64,000 bases of DNA from Terriglobia bacterium (GTDB lineage Bacteria; Acidobacteriota; Terriglobia; Acidiferrales; UBA7541): the NCBI GenBank assembly GCA_023512135.1, contig JAIMAG010000001.1:310001-374000 (forward strand). The letters run 5' to 3'. Below are positions 25,754 through 33,989 of this stretch, one piece after another. A program made the position numbers and the translations under genes. The notes beneath the pieces are model-generated. The model saw nothing but the letters and a program-made list of their open reading frames with translations, was not told the DNA's origin and made no database searches. The stretch's first letter is position 1. Each line of letters opens with the position of its first letter.

Positions 25754-26830
25754 TCAGTCGGCTGACTGTTCTGCCGTCAGTTCTCCGACGGAAAACGAGT
25801 GCGGCCGTGCTCGTTTTGCCGGCAGGCCGGCCTGGCGGATCTTGTAGAGCAAAGCCCGGTAGCTGATATTCAGCGCCCGCGCGGCGCGCTTGCGATTCCA
25901 GCTGTTCGCTTCGAGCACTTGCAGGATGACCTTCCGTTCCAGTTCGAGCACCGCCTGCCGGGTCAGTTTCTTCAGGGAAACGGAGCCGTCTGCCGGGATG
26001 TGCGGAGCCAGGTGCGTTGCTTCCTGCCCGCGGGCCACCAGTTCTTCGGCCATGGCATCTTCCGAGCCCAGGATCACATACCGCTTCATCAGGTTTTCGA
26101 GTTCCCGGATGTTGCCGGGCCAGGAATACCGCTGGAGTTGCCGCATCAATGGCTGCGAAAGAGGTTGGGCCGCCCGGTTGTATTTTTCGCCGTACACCTG
26201 CAGGAAGTAGTTCACCAGGTCCGGGATATCGACGAGGCGCTCGCGCAGCGGGGGCAGCTCGATATTCACCACGTTGATGCGGTAGAACAGGTCTTGCCGG
26301 AAATTTCCGGCCTCGATTTCGTCTTCGAGTTGTCGATTGGTGGCGCACACCACCCGCACTTCGACCTTTTTGTCCTCCTGAGCTCCGATCCGGCAGAACT
26401 GTCCGTCCTGGAGCAGTTGCAGGAGTTTGGCCTGCAGGGCCGGCTCGAGCTCACCGACTTCGTCGAGGAACAGCGTGCCGCGGTGGGCCATCTCCACCCG
26501 GCCGGGCTTGGTGCCGTAGGCGCCGGTGAACGCGCCCTTTTCGTAGCCGAACAGCTCGCTCTCCAGCAGAGTGCCGGGAATCGCCGGGCAGTTCACCTTC
26601 ACAAAAGGACCGTTCGCCCACGGTGACTGCCGGTGCAGCAGCTTGGCCACCATCTCTTTCCCCGTGCCGCTCTCGCCGCGAATGAGCACCGGAACGTTGG
26701 CCGTGGCGACCTTTTCGACCCTCTGGCGCACCGCCCGCATCGCCTCCGAGCGGCCGTAGATGATGTGCTCGGGCGGAATGTCGTTGGTCGGGACCGACAG
26801 TGAAGGCCTGGGCTGGGCAGTAGCAGACAT
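25754..26830 (-). CDS. Sigma-54 enhancer-binding regulator (AAA+ and Fis HTH)
   Basis: 358 residues with no receiver domain; the N-terminus is only about 35 residues before a FIYGRS-like start of the AAA+ core (HIIYGRSEAMRAVRQ). Walker A is RGESGTGKEM, the sigma-54 loop GYEKGAFTGAYG is intact, and Walker B is GTLFLDEVGEL. The Fis HTH NRKRAARALNISYRALLYK is nearly identical to those of the other two regulators in this window. With no sensory domain, activity may be set by expression or partners. The ATG at 26830 follows GAAGGGA, a good ribosome site; GTG at 26863 is upstream. It is my best candidate for the activator of the local sigma-54 promoters. Confidence 0.9.
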   Translation of the reverse strand: MSATAQPRPSLSVPTNDIPPEHIIYGRSEAMRAVRQRVEKVATANVPVLIRGESGTGKEMVAKLLHRQSPWANGPFVKVNCPAIPGTLLESELFGYEKGAFTGAYGTKPGRVEMAHRGTLFLDEVGELEPALQAKLLQLLQDGQFCRIGAQEDKKVEVRVVCATNRQLEDEIEAGNFRQDLFYRINVVNIELPPLRERLVDIPDLVNYFLQVYGEKYNRAAQPLSQPLMRQLQRYSWPGNIRELENLMKRYVILGSEDAMAEELVARGQEATHLAPHIPADGSVSLKKLTRQAVLELERKVILQVLEANSWNRKRAARALNISYRALLYKIRQAGLPAKRARPHSFSVGELTAEQSAD

Positions 26831-26856
26831 TTGTCCCTTCAAACCACAATGTTCTA

Positions 26857-26872
26857 TGCACACTACGCACCA
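26857..26872 (-). promoter_or_regulatory. Possible sigma-54 promoter of the second regulator gene
   Basis: Minus-strand TGGTGCGTAGTGTGCA has GG and GC in register but departs from consensus at C4 and T12. It would give a 16-nt leader containing the ribosome site. A rival sigma-70 promoter cannot be excluded. Confidence 0.35.
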
Positions 26873-27027
26873 AAATCAGGCCAAATGGCCGGCCTGTGGA
26901 AGTTTGCAGGGAAATCCGCAGAAGCATTTGTATTTCTATGTAAAAAAAGAGCTTAGTGGCAATTCCCATTCAGCCCACGCCGCTCGCTCGCCTTGCTGAG
27001 TCGAGGTGCACCAGCATGGTTAAGGAA

Positions 27028-27061
27028 GGAAAAACTTTTCATAGCGAGGAAGTTTGTTTCC
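27028..27061. promoter_or_regulatory. Tandem enhancer-like palindromes between regulator and MFS gene
   Basis: GGAAAAACTTTTCA (27028-27041, one mismatch) and GGAAGTTTGTTTCC (27048-27061, exact) are 20 bp apart. The second sits in a larger palindrome, GAGGAAGTTTGTTTCCTC (27046-27063). They are 155-176 bp upstream of the minus-strand candidate promoter and could also serve the divergent MFS gene. The remaining 26873-27216 gap shows no gene. Confidence 0.5.
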
Positions 27062-27216
27062 TCGGCGGGATCGAAATCGTCTTTTCCGAAACGTAGGTTC
27101 GTATTCGGTGTCGTCCAGCTCAGTTTATGCCGAACTGGTTCGGCGAGTTTTCTCGCCGGACAAGGCTCGCGCCGGAGACCCGGCTGGACGTATACTTGCC
27201 GGTGTCCGCCTCATCC

Positions 27217-28464
27217 ATGCAACGCAAAGTTCTCGCCAGTTGGTGTCTGTACGACTTTGCGAATTCCTTCTACGCGGTGTTGCCCGCGGTGCTCTGGACC
27301 GTGTACTACCGCACGGTGATTGTCGGCAACGAGCAGGGACTGGGCGACCAGTGGTGGGGGCGCGCGATTTCCTCGGCGATGCTGATTGTTGCTGCGACTT
27401 CGCCGATGATGGGGGCGATCGCAGACTACGCTGGGGTGCGCAAGCGGCTGTTGTTTGTCTACACGGTGGTGGCCGTCGCAGCCGTGGCCCTGTATGCGAC
27501 AGTTGAGCCGGGCATGGCGCTATGGGGTTTGGTGGTCACGGTGGTTTCCTACGTTGGATTTGAGGGGGCCCAGGTTTTCTATAACTCCTATCTGCCCGAG
27601 CTGGTTCCTCGGGAATACCAGGGCCGGGTTTCGGGTTGGGGCTTTGCCACCGGCTATGCCGGTTCGTTGGTCGCGCTGGTCGTGGCACTTCCGCTGGCTG
27701 AGCGCGGCCATTTCGATTTGACCTGGCTTCTGATTGCCAGCGCTTTTCTCCTGTTCTCCTTACCGGCCTTCTTCTGGCTGCCCGGGGATCGTCCTGCCCA
27801 GCTCGGTGTTGGACGCGCCGCCCGCGCCGGAGTGCGTGAATCCTGGCGTACGTTCGGCGACATCCTGCGCCTGCGCGAAACCAGACGCTTCCTGCTGGCG
27901 TACTTCTTCTACGAAGACGGTGTGAACACGGTCATCGTTTCCGCCGCCGCCTTTGCCAGCACCACCCTGCGGTTCGAGACTTACGAGCTGATCCTGTTGT
28001 TCGCCATCGTGCAGATCTCGGCGCTGGCGGGCGCCTATCTGTGGGCCCGGCCGACCGACCGACTCGGTCCTCGCCGCGTTGTTCTGCTGCTGCTCGTGCA
28101 ATGGACTGCGGTCGTCGCCGCCTCCTATTTTGTCACTTCGAAAGAGCAGTTTTTCGTCATTGCGGTGTTTGCGGGCAGCGGTCTCGGAGCGATCCAGGCG
28201 GCCTCGCGTGCGTTCATGGCGGGACTGATCCCGCCCGGCCGCGAGGGTGATTTCTTCGGTTTCTATCACTTGTGCGGGAAGTCGGCAGCGGTGCTGGGGC
28301 CGCTGCTGTTCGGAGAGATCTCCGCCGCCACCTCGGGCAATCAGCGTCTGGCGATTCTTTCGGTGCTGGTGCTGTTTGTGACCGGCGGACTGTTGTTGAG
28401 CCGCGTGCGCGCCGGCGGGCCGACGGTGGAGCCCTCCCGCGCCCTCCCGTCTCCGGCTTCGTGA
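27217..28464 (+). CDS. MFS transporter, UMF1/Atg22-like
   Basis: 415 residues, twelve hydrophobic segments. MQRKVLASWCLYDFANSFY is the family's start signature (W-x-L-Y-D-F-A-N-S). A loop after helix 2 reads PMMGAIADYAGVRKR, the MFS A-motif equivalent. A proton- or ion-coupled exporter or permease is expected; the substrate is unknown. The frame is open to 27127, but residues before 27217 are not family-like. A GG-N10-TTGC match (TGGACGTATACTTGCC) overlaps 27185-27200 just before the start. It would leave only about 6 nt of leader, so I do not call it. TATACT within it may be a sigma-70 -10. Confidence 0.85.
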   Translation: MQRKVLASWCLYDFANSFYAVLPAVLWTVYYRTVIVGNEQGLGDQWWGRAISSAMLIVAATSPMMGAIADYAGVRKRLLFVYTVVAVAAVALYATVEPGMALWGLVVTVVSYVGFEGAQVFYNSYLPELVPREYQGRVSGWGFATGYAGSLVALVVALPLAERGHFDLTWLLIASAFLLFSLPAFFWLPGDRPAQLGVGRAARAGVRESWRTFGDILRLRETRRFLLAYFFYEDGVNTVIVSAAAFASTTLRFETYELILLFAIVQISALAGAYLWARPTDRLGPRRVVLLLLVQWTAVVAASYFVTSKEQFFVIAVFAGSGLGAIQAASRAFMAGLIPPGREGDFFGFYHLCGKSAAVLGPLLFGEISAATSGNQRLAILSVLVLFVTGGLLLSRVRAGGPTVEPSRALPSPAS

Positions 28465-28479
28465 GGTGCGGCTGAGCCC

Positions 28480-28914
28480 TCACCGCTGGGGATAGATCAG
28501 GGCTTCCAGCATATCGGCGCGCGCCTTGTGGTCGGAAGCGATCACCCGCAACAGGTCCTGCACCGAGATCATTCCCCGGTAGCCGGCCTTCTTGTCCACA
28601 ACGAGCAGATGGTAGATACCGTGTTTTTCCATCAGGCGCAGGCACTCGTCCAGGGAAGCGTCGGGCGGCACGATGATCAGGTTCGTGCTCATGATTTCGG
28701 AAACACGCATCCATGCGGGACACTTGTTCTCGGCAGCCACCTTGTCCGAAATATCGCTTTGCGAGACGACGCCGACCAGATTGCCCTTCTGGTCCCGCAC
28801 CCCGACAGCGCGCACGGCCCGTTCCCGCAGATAACGAGCGGCCTCGTGCACGGTCATGTCGTCGGGGATGGAGTAAACTTCTTTGCGCGATTCGATCAGG
28901 TCCGCAACTTTCAT
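28480..28914 (-). CDS. Two-CBS-domain protein
   Basis: 144 residues, almost entirely a Bateman pair. The first CBS is about residues 5-60 (YSIPDDMTVHEAARYLRERAVRAVGV) and the second about 75-130 (NLIIVPPDASLDECLRLMEKHGIYHLLVV). CBS pairs bind adenosyl nucleotides or SAM and report energy state. No enzymatic domain is attached, so it is a free-standing regulator of an unknown partner. It converges on the MFS gene with only 15 bp between stops. Confidence 0.88.
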   Translation of the reverse strand: MKVADLIESRKEVYSIPDDMTVHEAARYLRERAVRAVGVRDQKGNLVGVVSQSDISDKVAAENKCPAWMRVSEIMSTNLIIVPPDASLDECLRLMEKHGIYHLLVVDKKAGYRGMISVQDLLRVIASDHKARADMLEALIYPQR

Positions 28915-29066
28915 GGGGACCTCCTGTTCGTACCGGATCAGAGCGCTGCCGAAATAGTAAGCCGGCAGTGCCCGCAGCGCAACCAGAATCCTTCGCTGTT
29001 GCGTTGTCTCCGTGGGTGCAGCCTTCTAGAATCGCCTGTGCCGCCGCGCGCTCTGCAGGAGGGATT

Positions 29067-29747
29067 CTGGAAGCTGTAGCCCAGACATTTCGCTGGATTC
29101 ACCGGGCGCCGCAGGGCATCGGGGCTCTCTCACCGCTCGCGCCCCGGCTGGGCGTGTTGAGCGGCACCTTCAACCCACCGACCCGCGGCCACCTGGCCAT
29201 TGGCACGGCAGCCCTGGAGCAGCTCGCTTTGCACGAAGTGCTCTTTGTGCTGCCCGAGCAGCCACCGCACCGCCAGGTACCCGAGGCCTCGCTGGAGCAG
29301 CGTGCGGAGATGCTGCGTGCCGCCGTGGCAACCGAGCCACGGTTCTCTGCCGCGGTGACGCAGGGTGGGCTGCTGCTCGACATCCACGAAGCCATCCGAA
29401 CCCACTATCCCGCGGAAACAAAATTTTTCTTTCTGGTGGGCCGCGACGCTGCCGAACGGATTTTGCTCCATTGGCCCTACGCAGACCCGGCACGCGCGCT
29501 GGCGGAGATGTTTGCGCGCTTCGAGCTGGGTGTGGCGGACCGCCAGGGCCCGTTCCGTCTGCCCTCCGATGTCCCGGCAGCGGCCTATGCCCCCCGGATT
29601 CACCGGCTGCAGATTCCTGTCGCGCTGGAAACGATTTCCGCAAGCCAGGTGCGCGAGCGGATCGCACGCGGCGAACCCGTCGCTGACCTGCTGCCGGACG
29701 AAGTCGCAGCCTTGATCCGTCGCCATGGCCTATACCGCAGCTCCTGA
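29067..29747 (+). CDS. nadD: Nicotinate-nucleotide adenylyltransferase-like NadD
   Basis: The core starts LGVLSGTFNPPTRGHLAIG, the nucleotidylyltransferase motif (usually GGTFDPIHxGH), and ends with ETISASQVRERIARGEP and a LLPDEVAALIRRHGLY tail, the NadD signature. It should adenylate nicotinate mononucleotide during NAD synthesis. The core is intact, but asparagine and threonine replace the usual D and I in the first motif. No ATG or GTG lies near the core; the frame is open back to 28713. I place the start tentatively at a CTG (29067) after AGGAGGG at 29057, so the first 28 residues are doubtful. Confidence 0.72.
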   Translation: MEAVAQTFRWIHRAPQGIGALSPLAPRLGVLSGTFNPPTRGHLAIGTAALEQLALHEVLFVLPEQPPHRQVPEASLEQRAEMLRAAVATEPRFSAAVTQGGLLLDIHEAIRTHYPAETKFFFLVGRDAAERILLHWPYADPARALAEMFARFELGVADRQGPFRLPSDVPAAAYAPRIHRLQIPVALETISASQVRERIARGEPVADLLPDEVAALIRRHGLYRSS

Positions 29748-29782
29748 CGCCTCTCAGCCGGAACGATGCTAGACTGCTCTCC

Positions 29783-30244
29783 ATGAGCAGCACGCCTGCC
29801 CCACGGCCGAGAGTCCGATGTCGCCGCTGGTGGCGTGACAGCTTGCTCGTTCTGTTTGTTTTCGCCAGCCTGCTCGCTGGCTGGTACTGGCTTTCCCCAG
29901 CTTCCAGCCCCATCCACTACCTGTTCACGACCGAGGCGCTGCCCGCCGTTCCTCGTGAACCTCGGCCGGCGACGCTCGACCCCGCTCCGATCCCGCCGCC
30001 GTGGAAGGAAGGCTACCGAATCGCCCGCGAACGTCCGGAGGTGCTGGAACGGCTGGCCTGCTACTGTGGCTGCTACTGGAGTCAGGGCCACCAGAATGCA
30101 CTCGATTGCTTCCGCGATCGCCACGCCGAGGGCTGTCCGCTTTGCCTGCGCATGGCCCAGCGTGCCGAACAGCTCGATCGCGCCGGGTATTCTTTCGAAG
30201 AAATCAAGCGGCTCACCGATCGCGAATTTTCCTCGTCGCGCTGA
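29783..30244 (+). CDS. Membrane-anchored PCYCGC-motif protein
   Basis: 153 residues. A basic, proline-rich lead is followed by one membrane helix (SLLVLFVFASLLAGWYWL, about residues 20-38) and a proline-rich linker. The C-terminal domain contains LACYCGCYWSQGHQNALDCF and GCPLCLRMA, five cysteines in a PCYCGC-family arrangement (PF13798-like). Binding of a metal such as copper or iron through these cysteines is plausible, but the family is uncharacterised. The gene begins 36 bp after nadD. A hairpin with arms GGCCTGT/ACAGGCC (30250-30281) lies just beyond the stop. Confidence 0.7.
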   Translation: MSSTPAPRPRVRCRRWWRDSLLVLFVFASLLAGWYWLSPASSPIHYLFTTEALPAVPREPRPATLDPAPIPPPWKEGYRIARERPEVLERLACYCGCYWSQGHQNALDCFRDRHAEGCPLCLRMAQRAEQLDRAGYSFEEIKRLTDREFSSSR

Positions 30245-30417
30245 ACCGGGGCCTGTAGGTGACGTTCTGGCGCCACAGGCCAGTGCGTGCAGTCGTCGGG
30301 CCTGACGGATTACGGCTGGCTGTAGAAAAACCGGGAGACGACGCGAAGTCGATGGAGGAATCTTTGTTTCTGGGGGTTGGCCCGCGGAGTTTCGCCCGTG
30401 CTGGAGAATGCGCGCGC

Positions 30418-30753
30418 CTAGGCCAGGCCCGCTTCGGCGCGGATAATGTCGTATTTCTCGATGACCGCGGCGATGCCGATCGGCATCTCGCCGTTCTGTC
30501 GCCGCTCGACGCGGACGACGCGACCGTGAGCGCGAATATAGACTTCCGGGCCGCGGGTGATTTCAGCCGGCAGGGTCAGCGTGAAGTCCAGCTCCATCCC
30601 CGGAGCCAATTCTCGATGCACGGTGAAGTAGACGCCACGTGTGGAAATGTCTCGCGTGCGTCCGCTGCTAGGCTCCGTCTCCGGTTCAGCAACCGTGCGA
30701 ATGACGACGGGAAGGGAAAGCTCATACCGACGAGCCATACGGCGCTCTGCCAT
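30418..30753 (-). CDS. PilZ domain protein
   Basis: 111 residues, essentially one PilZ domain. The N-terminal RRMARRYELSLPV supplies the R-x-x-x-R c-di-GMP clamp, and DISTRGVYF gives the D-x-S-x-x-G motif. Binding of c-di-GMP is expected; the effector partner is unknown. A near-perfect sigma-54 promoter lies 62 bp upstream. The right neighbour at 31109 points the same way but is 355 bp away, so this gene is probably transcribed on its own. The start at 30753 is the first ATG; the ATG at 30738 is also possible. Confidence 0.85.
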   Translation of the reverse strand: MAERRMARRYELSLPVVIRTVAEPETEPSSGRTRDISTRGVYFTVHRELAPGMELDFTLTLPAEITRGPEVYIRAHGRVVRVERRQNGEMPIGIAAVIEKYDIIRAEAGLA

Positions 30754-30814
30754 AAATTAGGGGTGCCCCCTCTACAAGTTTCAATTGCGCCTTGCTCGTA
30801 TAACTTGGAACGAG

Positions 30815-30830
30815 CAATCACAGTGCCAAA
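30815..30830 (-). promoter_or_regulatory. Sigma-54 promoter of PilZ gene
   Basis: Minus-strand TGGCACTGTGATTGCT is a perfect TGGCAC-N5-TTGCW match, the best in the window. The start site should be near 30804, giving a leader of about 50 nt. It lies in the gene-free 30754-31108 gap. Confidence 0.8.
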
Positions 30831-30915
30831 GCAGTGCTTTTCTTCTGTCGAAAGGCTCGGCCTGTGAATTCGTTGCCCGAAGTCCCACCCCAGTGTCCCC
30901 GAATCTCTAAGCCTA

Positions 30916-30945
30916 AGTAAACCCTGTTTTTACAAACAGTAAACC
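30916..30945. promoter_or_regulatory. Direct and inverted repeats upstream of PilZ promoter
   Basis: AGTAAACC occurs at 30916-30923 and 30938-30945, 22 bp apart. Between and overlapping them is the perfect dyad CTGTTT-TTAC-AAACAG (30924-30939). It lies about 95 bp upstream of the sigma-54 element. It differs from the GGAA-N6-TTCC sites, so it would bind another factor. The rest of 30754-31108 holds nothing else I recognise. Confidence 0.4.
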
Positions 30946-31108
30946 ACAATGGTACCGCACCGGTGGAAGGAATGTACCTCAGCGTTCTGACCTTACTTCC
31001 GACACGGAATGCCTTTGGCCGCGCTTGCACCCGGGCCGTGAGATTTCCACACGGTCAGGCGAGGCATTCCAGTGCGAAGAATGTGCAACAGATTGCAGCC
31101 CAGAGCTG

Positions 31109-32545
31109 CTAGCCGGTTCGCGGTATGGGAGTCGTTGGGCTCGAACGAGGTCCCCGCCCACCATCCAGTTTGAACTGGCGCATTTTGTAGAGCAAGGCCT
31201 TGTAGCTGATGCCCAGCAGGCGCGCTGCTTCTTTGCGGCTCCAGTTGGTTTTCTCCAGGGCGTCGGCGATGGCTTCCATTTCCGCTTCGTCCTTCAAACT
31301 GCGCACCAGCTCTTTCAAGCCCTGCTCGCGAGGTTGGGCTGATTCCTCCCGCGGTGAGGTTCGCTGGCGGGTTGCGGCCATTTCCAGCAGTTCGCGGAAG
31401 CTCGATTCGTCGTCTTCCAGAATTACATACCGCTTGACGAAGTTTTCCAGCTCACGCAGGTTGCCCGGCCAGGGGTAGCGCATGGCCGCTTCCATCAGGT
31501 GGCTGGAGGGACGGCGCGGGTGTTTGTTGTATTTGTCGGCATACTTTTCCAGGAAGTGCTGGAACAGTACGGGGATTTCGCGTGCCCGCTCGCGCAACGG
31601 GGGTACGTGGATGGAGAACACGTTCAGGCGGTAGTAGAGGTCTTCGCGGAACCGGCCGCACCGGATGGCTTCCCGCACGTTCACATTGGTGGCGGCCAGC
31701 ACCCGCACGTCGGAGTGCACCAGGTGTCGACCGCCCAGCCGCGAGAACTGGTTGTCCTGGAGTACGTGCAGCAGCTTCGCCTGCAGGTGCGTGGGCATTT
31801 CAGCGATTTCATCCAGGAAGATCGTTCCTTTGTTCGCCAGTTCGAATTTTCCGGGCTTGGCTCGAACGGCACCCGTGAAGGCGCCCTGTTCGTAGCCGAA
31901 CAGCTCCGATTCAAGCAGCTCGCCGGGCAGGGCCGCGCAGTTCACCTTCACGAAGGGCTGGTGGGCACGGGGCGAGCGCAGATGAATCATCCGCGCCACG
32001 ACTTCTTTGCCCACACCGCTCTCGCCGGAGATGAACACCGGCACGTCCACCGGCGCAATCTGGAGAATTTGCTGCCGGATTTTCACCATCTGCGGGCTGG
32101 CGGCCAGGAAGCAGAGGTCCTCGGTCAATTGCTCGCAGTATTCCCGCAGGGCCTGGTTTTCGGCGCGCAGTTGTCGTTTCTGGCGGCACTTCAGCATGGC
32201 CGCGTCGAGCTCGGATTTCTCGAACGGTTTCGTCAGGTAGTCGTAGGCGCCCAGGCGGATCGCTTCGACGACGGTGCCCACCTCGTTGGAGCAAGAGAGC
32301 ATGATCACGTTCAGGGTGGGATCGATCTGCATCATCTCGCGCAGGGTTTCCAGGCCGTCCATCTCCTCCATCAACACGTCGAGGATGATGAAATCCGGAC
32401 GTTCTCCGGCGCCGATGCGTTCGAGCGCCTCTTTGCCGCTGGCGACGGTTTCGACCTGGTATCCGTCCACTTCCAGCAGCGTCTGCAGGTACTTGCGGAT
32501 GCTCGGTTCGTCATCCACGACCAGGATGCGTTCTTTTTCTGCCAT
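31109..32545 (-). CDS. NtrC-family response regulator
   Basis: 478 residues. The receiver domain is about residues 5-120: acidic pair VDDEPS, phosphoacceptor aspartate in FIILDVLMEE and lysine in LTKPFEK. The AAA+ domain has Walker A SGESGVGKE, an intact sigma-54 loop GYEQGAFTGAVR and Walker B GTIFLDEIAEM. The Fis HTH is SRKEAARLLGISYKALLYK. It should activate sigma-54 promoters when phosphorylated by the kinase encoded just upstream (30-bp gap). The position in a PEP-CTERM-rich region makes it a functional analogue of PrsR, though orthology is not shown. Confidence 0.93.
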   Translation of the reverse strand: MAEKERILVVDDEPSIRKYLQTLLEVDGYQVETVASGKEALERIGAGERPDFIILDVLMEEMDGLETLREMMQIDPTLNVIMLSCSNEVGTVVEAIRLGAYDYLTKPFEKSELDAAMLKCRQKRQLRAENQALREYCEQLTEDLCFLAASPQMVKIRQQILQIAPVDVPVFISGESGVGKEVVARMIHLRSPRAHQPFVKVNCAALPGELLESELFGYEQGAFTGAVRAKPGKFELANKGTIFLDEIAEMPTHLQAKLLHVLQDNQFSRLGGRHLVHSDVRVLAATNVNVREAIRCGRFREDLYYRLNVFSIHVPPLRERAREIPVLFQHFLEKYADKYNKHPRRPSSHLMEAAMRYPWPGNLRELENFVKRYVILEDDESSFRELLEMAATRQRTSPREESAQPREQGLKELVRSLKDEAEMEAIADALEKTNWSRKEAARLLGISYKALLYKMRQFKLDGGRGPRSSPTTPIPRTG

Positions 32546-32575
32546 TGCTTGGCCTGCCTCCTGAAAGGCTGCGCG

Positions 32576-33793
32576 TCACTCGAGATCGGTGGGCAGCAGA
32601 AAGGTGAACGTGGCACCGCGGCCGACTTCGCTGTCCACCCAGATCTTGCCGCGATGGGCCTGAACCAGGCGCTTGGCGATGGCCAGCCCCAGGCCCATCC
32701 CGGAGGAAGAGCGGTCCACGCGCACGAAGTCCTCAAAAATTTCCTGGTGAAATTCCGGGGCGATCCCCGTGCCGCTGTCCGTCACCGAAACTTTCACGCT
32801 GTTGAACTGCGTTGCTTGGGTTTGCCGTCGTTCCACGGCCGGCACGAGCTGGGCGATGCGTCGCTCCCAGAAGTGCGGTTCGGCTGTGATCCGCACCCGG
32901 CCGCCCGCCGGGGTGTGTTTGAGCGCATTGTCCAGCAGATTCACGATGACCTGCTGCACCTTTTGATAGTCGAACTTGAAGGCAGGAAGTTCGGGCGCCA
33001 AGTGCGTTTCCAGTCGTACCTGCTTGCGCAGGGCGGCATCGTGCCAGCGAGAAACGATCTCCTCGATGCAGTCCCGCAGGTCATTCTGGCGTATGTGCAG
33101 CACCAGCTTGCCGCTCTCCAGCGCTGAGTAGTTCAGGAACATGGAGACCAGGCGCACCAGTCGTTCGCAGCTTTCTTTGGATTCCTGCAGGATGTCGCGC
33201 TGTTTTTCGTTCAGTCTGCCGAGCGAGCCCGACAGCAGCAGGTCGTAATAGCCTTTCATGACCGCCAGCGGAGTTTTCAGCTCATGCGCCGCCGATGCCA
33301 GAAACACGGTCTTTTGCCGGTTCACTTCCTGCAGCCGCAGGTAGGCAGCCAGCAGATTCCGGTAGGTAATCTCTCGTTCTTGCAGCAGCTCCTGCATGGT
33401 CTGCTGCAGGTTGCTCTCTGCAGGCACCGTCGGGGACGGTTCGATGTAAACGACCAGCCAGTCCGGCTCCGGCAGCCAGCGAATCCGCATCCGCACCTGT
33501 TCGCCGTGGCATTCGACCGGAAGGCAGACTTCCTGCTCGCCGCTCTCCAGCGGGACAAACACGCTGCGGGCATCCAGCCGCAACAGATCGGCAAACAAGT
33601 TCGGGCGCTCCGGCCCGCTCAACTGGAAGCCGTGCTCTTGCAGACATTGCTGGGCGCGAAGATTCGCAAACAGGATGCGACCGCTTCGCTCGGCTACCAG
33701 CAGCGGCCGGTCCAAACCGTCCAGCAGCGAAGAGATCAGCGAAAGGGCAAGCACGCCCCCGTTCTGCTGCTCGAGCGTGATGGTCTTACCCAA
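32576..33793 (-). CDS. Soluble sensor histidine kinase
   Basis: 405 residues. No membrane helix is visible. The N-terminal 110 residues resemble a PAS-like sensor (LDRPLLVAERSGRILFAN). HisKA carries the phosphoacceptor histidine in ASAAHELKTPL (about residue 170). The HATPase domain follows with VIVNLLDNALKHTP (N box), DSGTGIAP (G1) and GMGLGLAIAK (G2). It is the obvious partner of the NtrC-type regulator downstream. PrsK kinases are usually larger and membrane-bound, so I do not use that name. The start is TTG at 33793 after GGGAGGGG, a strong ribosome site. Confidence 0.9.
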   Translation of the reverse strand: MGKTITLEQQNGGVLALSLISSLLDGLDRPLLVAERSGRILFANLRAQQCLQEHGFQLSGPERPNLFADLLRLDARSVFVPLESGEQEVCLPVECHGEQVRMRIRWLPEPDWLVVYIEPSPTVPAESNLQQTMQELLQEREITYRNLLAAYLRLQEVNRQKTVFLASAAHELKTPLAVMKGYYDLLLSGSLGRLNEKQRDILQESKESCERLVRLVSMFLNYSALESGKLVLHIRQNDLRDCIEEIVSRWHDAALRKQVRLETHLAPELPAFKFDYQKVQQVIVNLLDNALKHTPAGGRVRITAEPHFWERRIAQLVPAVERRQTQATQFNSVKVSVTDSGTGIAPEFHQEIFEDFVRVDRSSSGMGLGLAIAKRLVQAHRGKIWVDSEVGRGATFTFLLPTDLE

Positions 33794-33893
33794 AAAGCCC
33801 CTCCCTGGACACCCCGCACATTTTCAATCTGAGTCTGTTGATGAGGAGTTCCTTTGGTTAAGCTGTCTTGCTTACAGCGGGAAGCGGGAAGGA

Positions 33894-33922
33894 ATACTCG
33901 CAGATGGACAAATCCGTGTCAA
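33894..33922 (-). promoter_or_regulatory. Sigma-70-type promoter of kinase-regulator operon
   Basis: Minus strand TTGACA (33922-33917) is followed after 17 bp by GAGTAT (33899-33894). The -35 is perfect and the -10 weak. The predicted start near 33887 leaves a leader of about 95 nt. It suggests constitutive supply of the two-component pair. Confidence 0.4.
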
Positions 33923-33989
33923 TGGGAAATGCGTTCTATTTTGCACAATTTGAGAAAAGAAGTTGTTCATATGAATCCGATTGTCCTGT

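Noticed and set aside
27185-27200. TGGACGTATACTTGCC as a sigma-54 promoter for the MFS gene
   Set aside because: It would leave only about 6 nt before the ATG at 27217, and no ribosome site would be in the mRNA; a TATACT -10 is an equally good reading.
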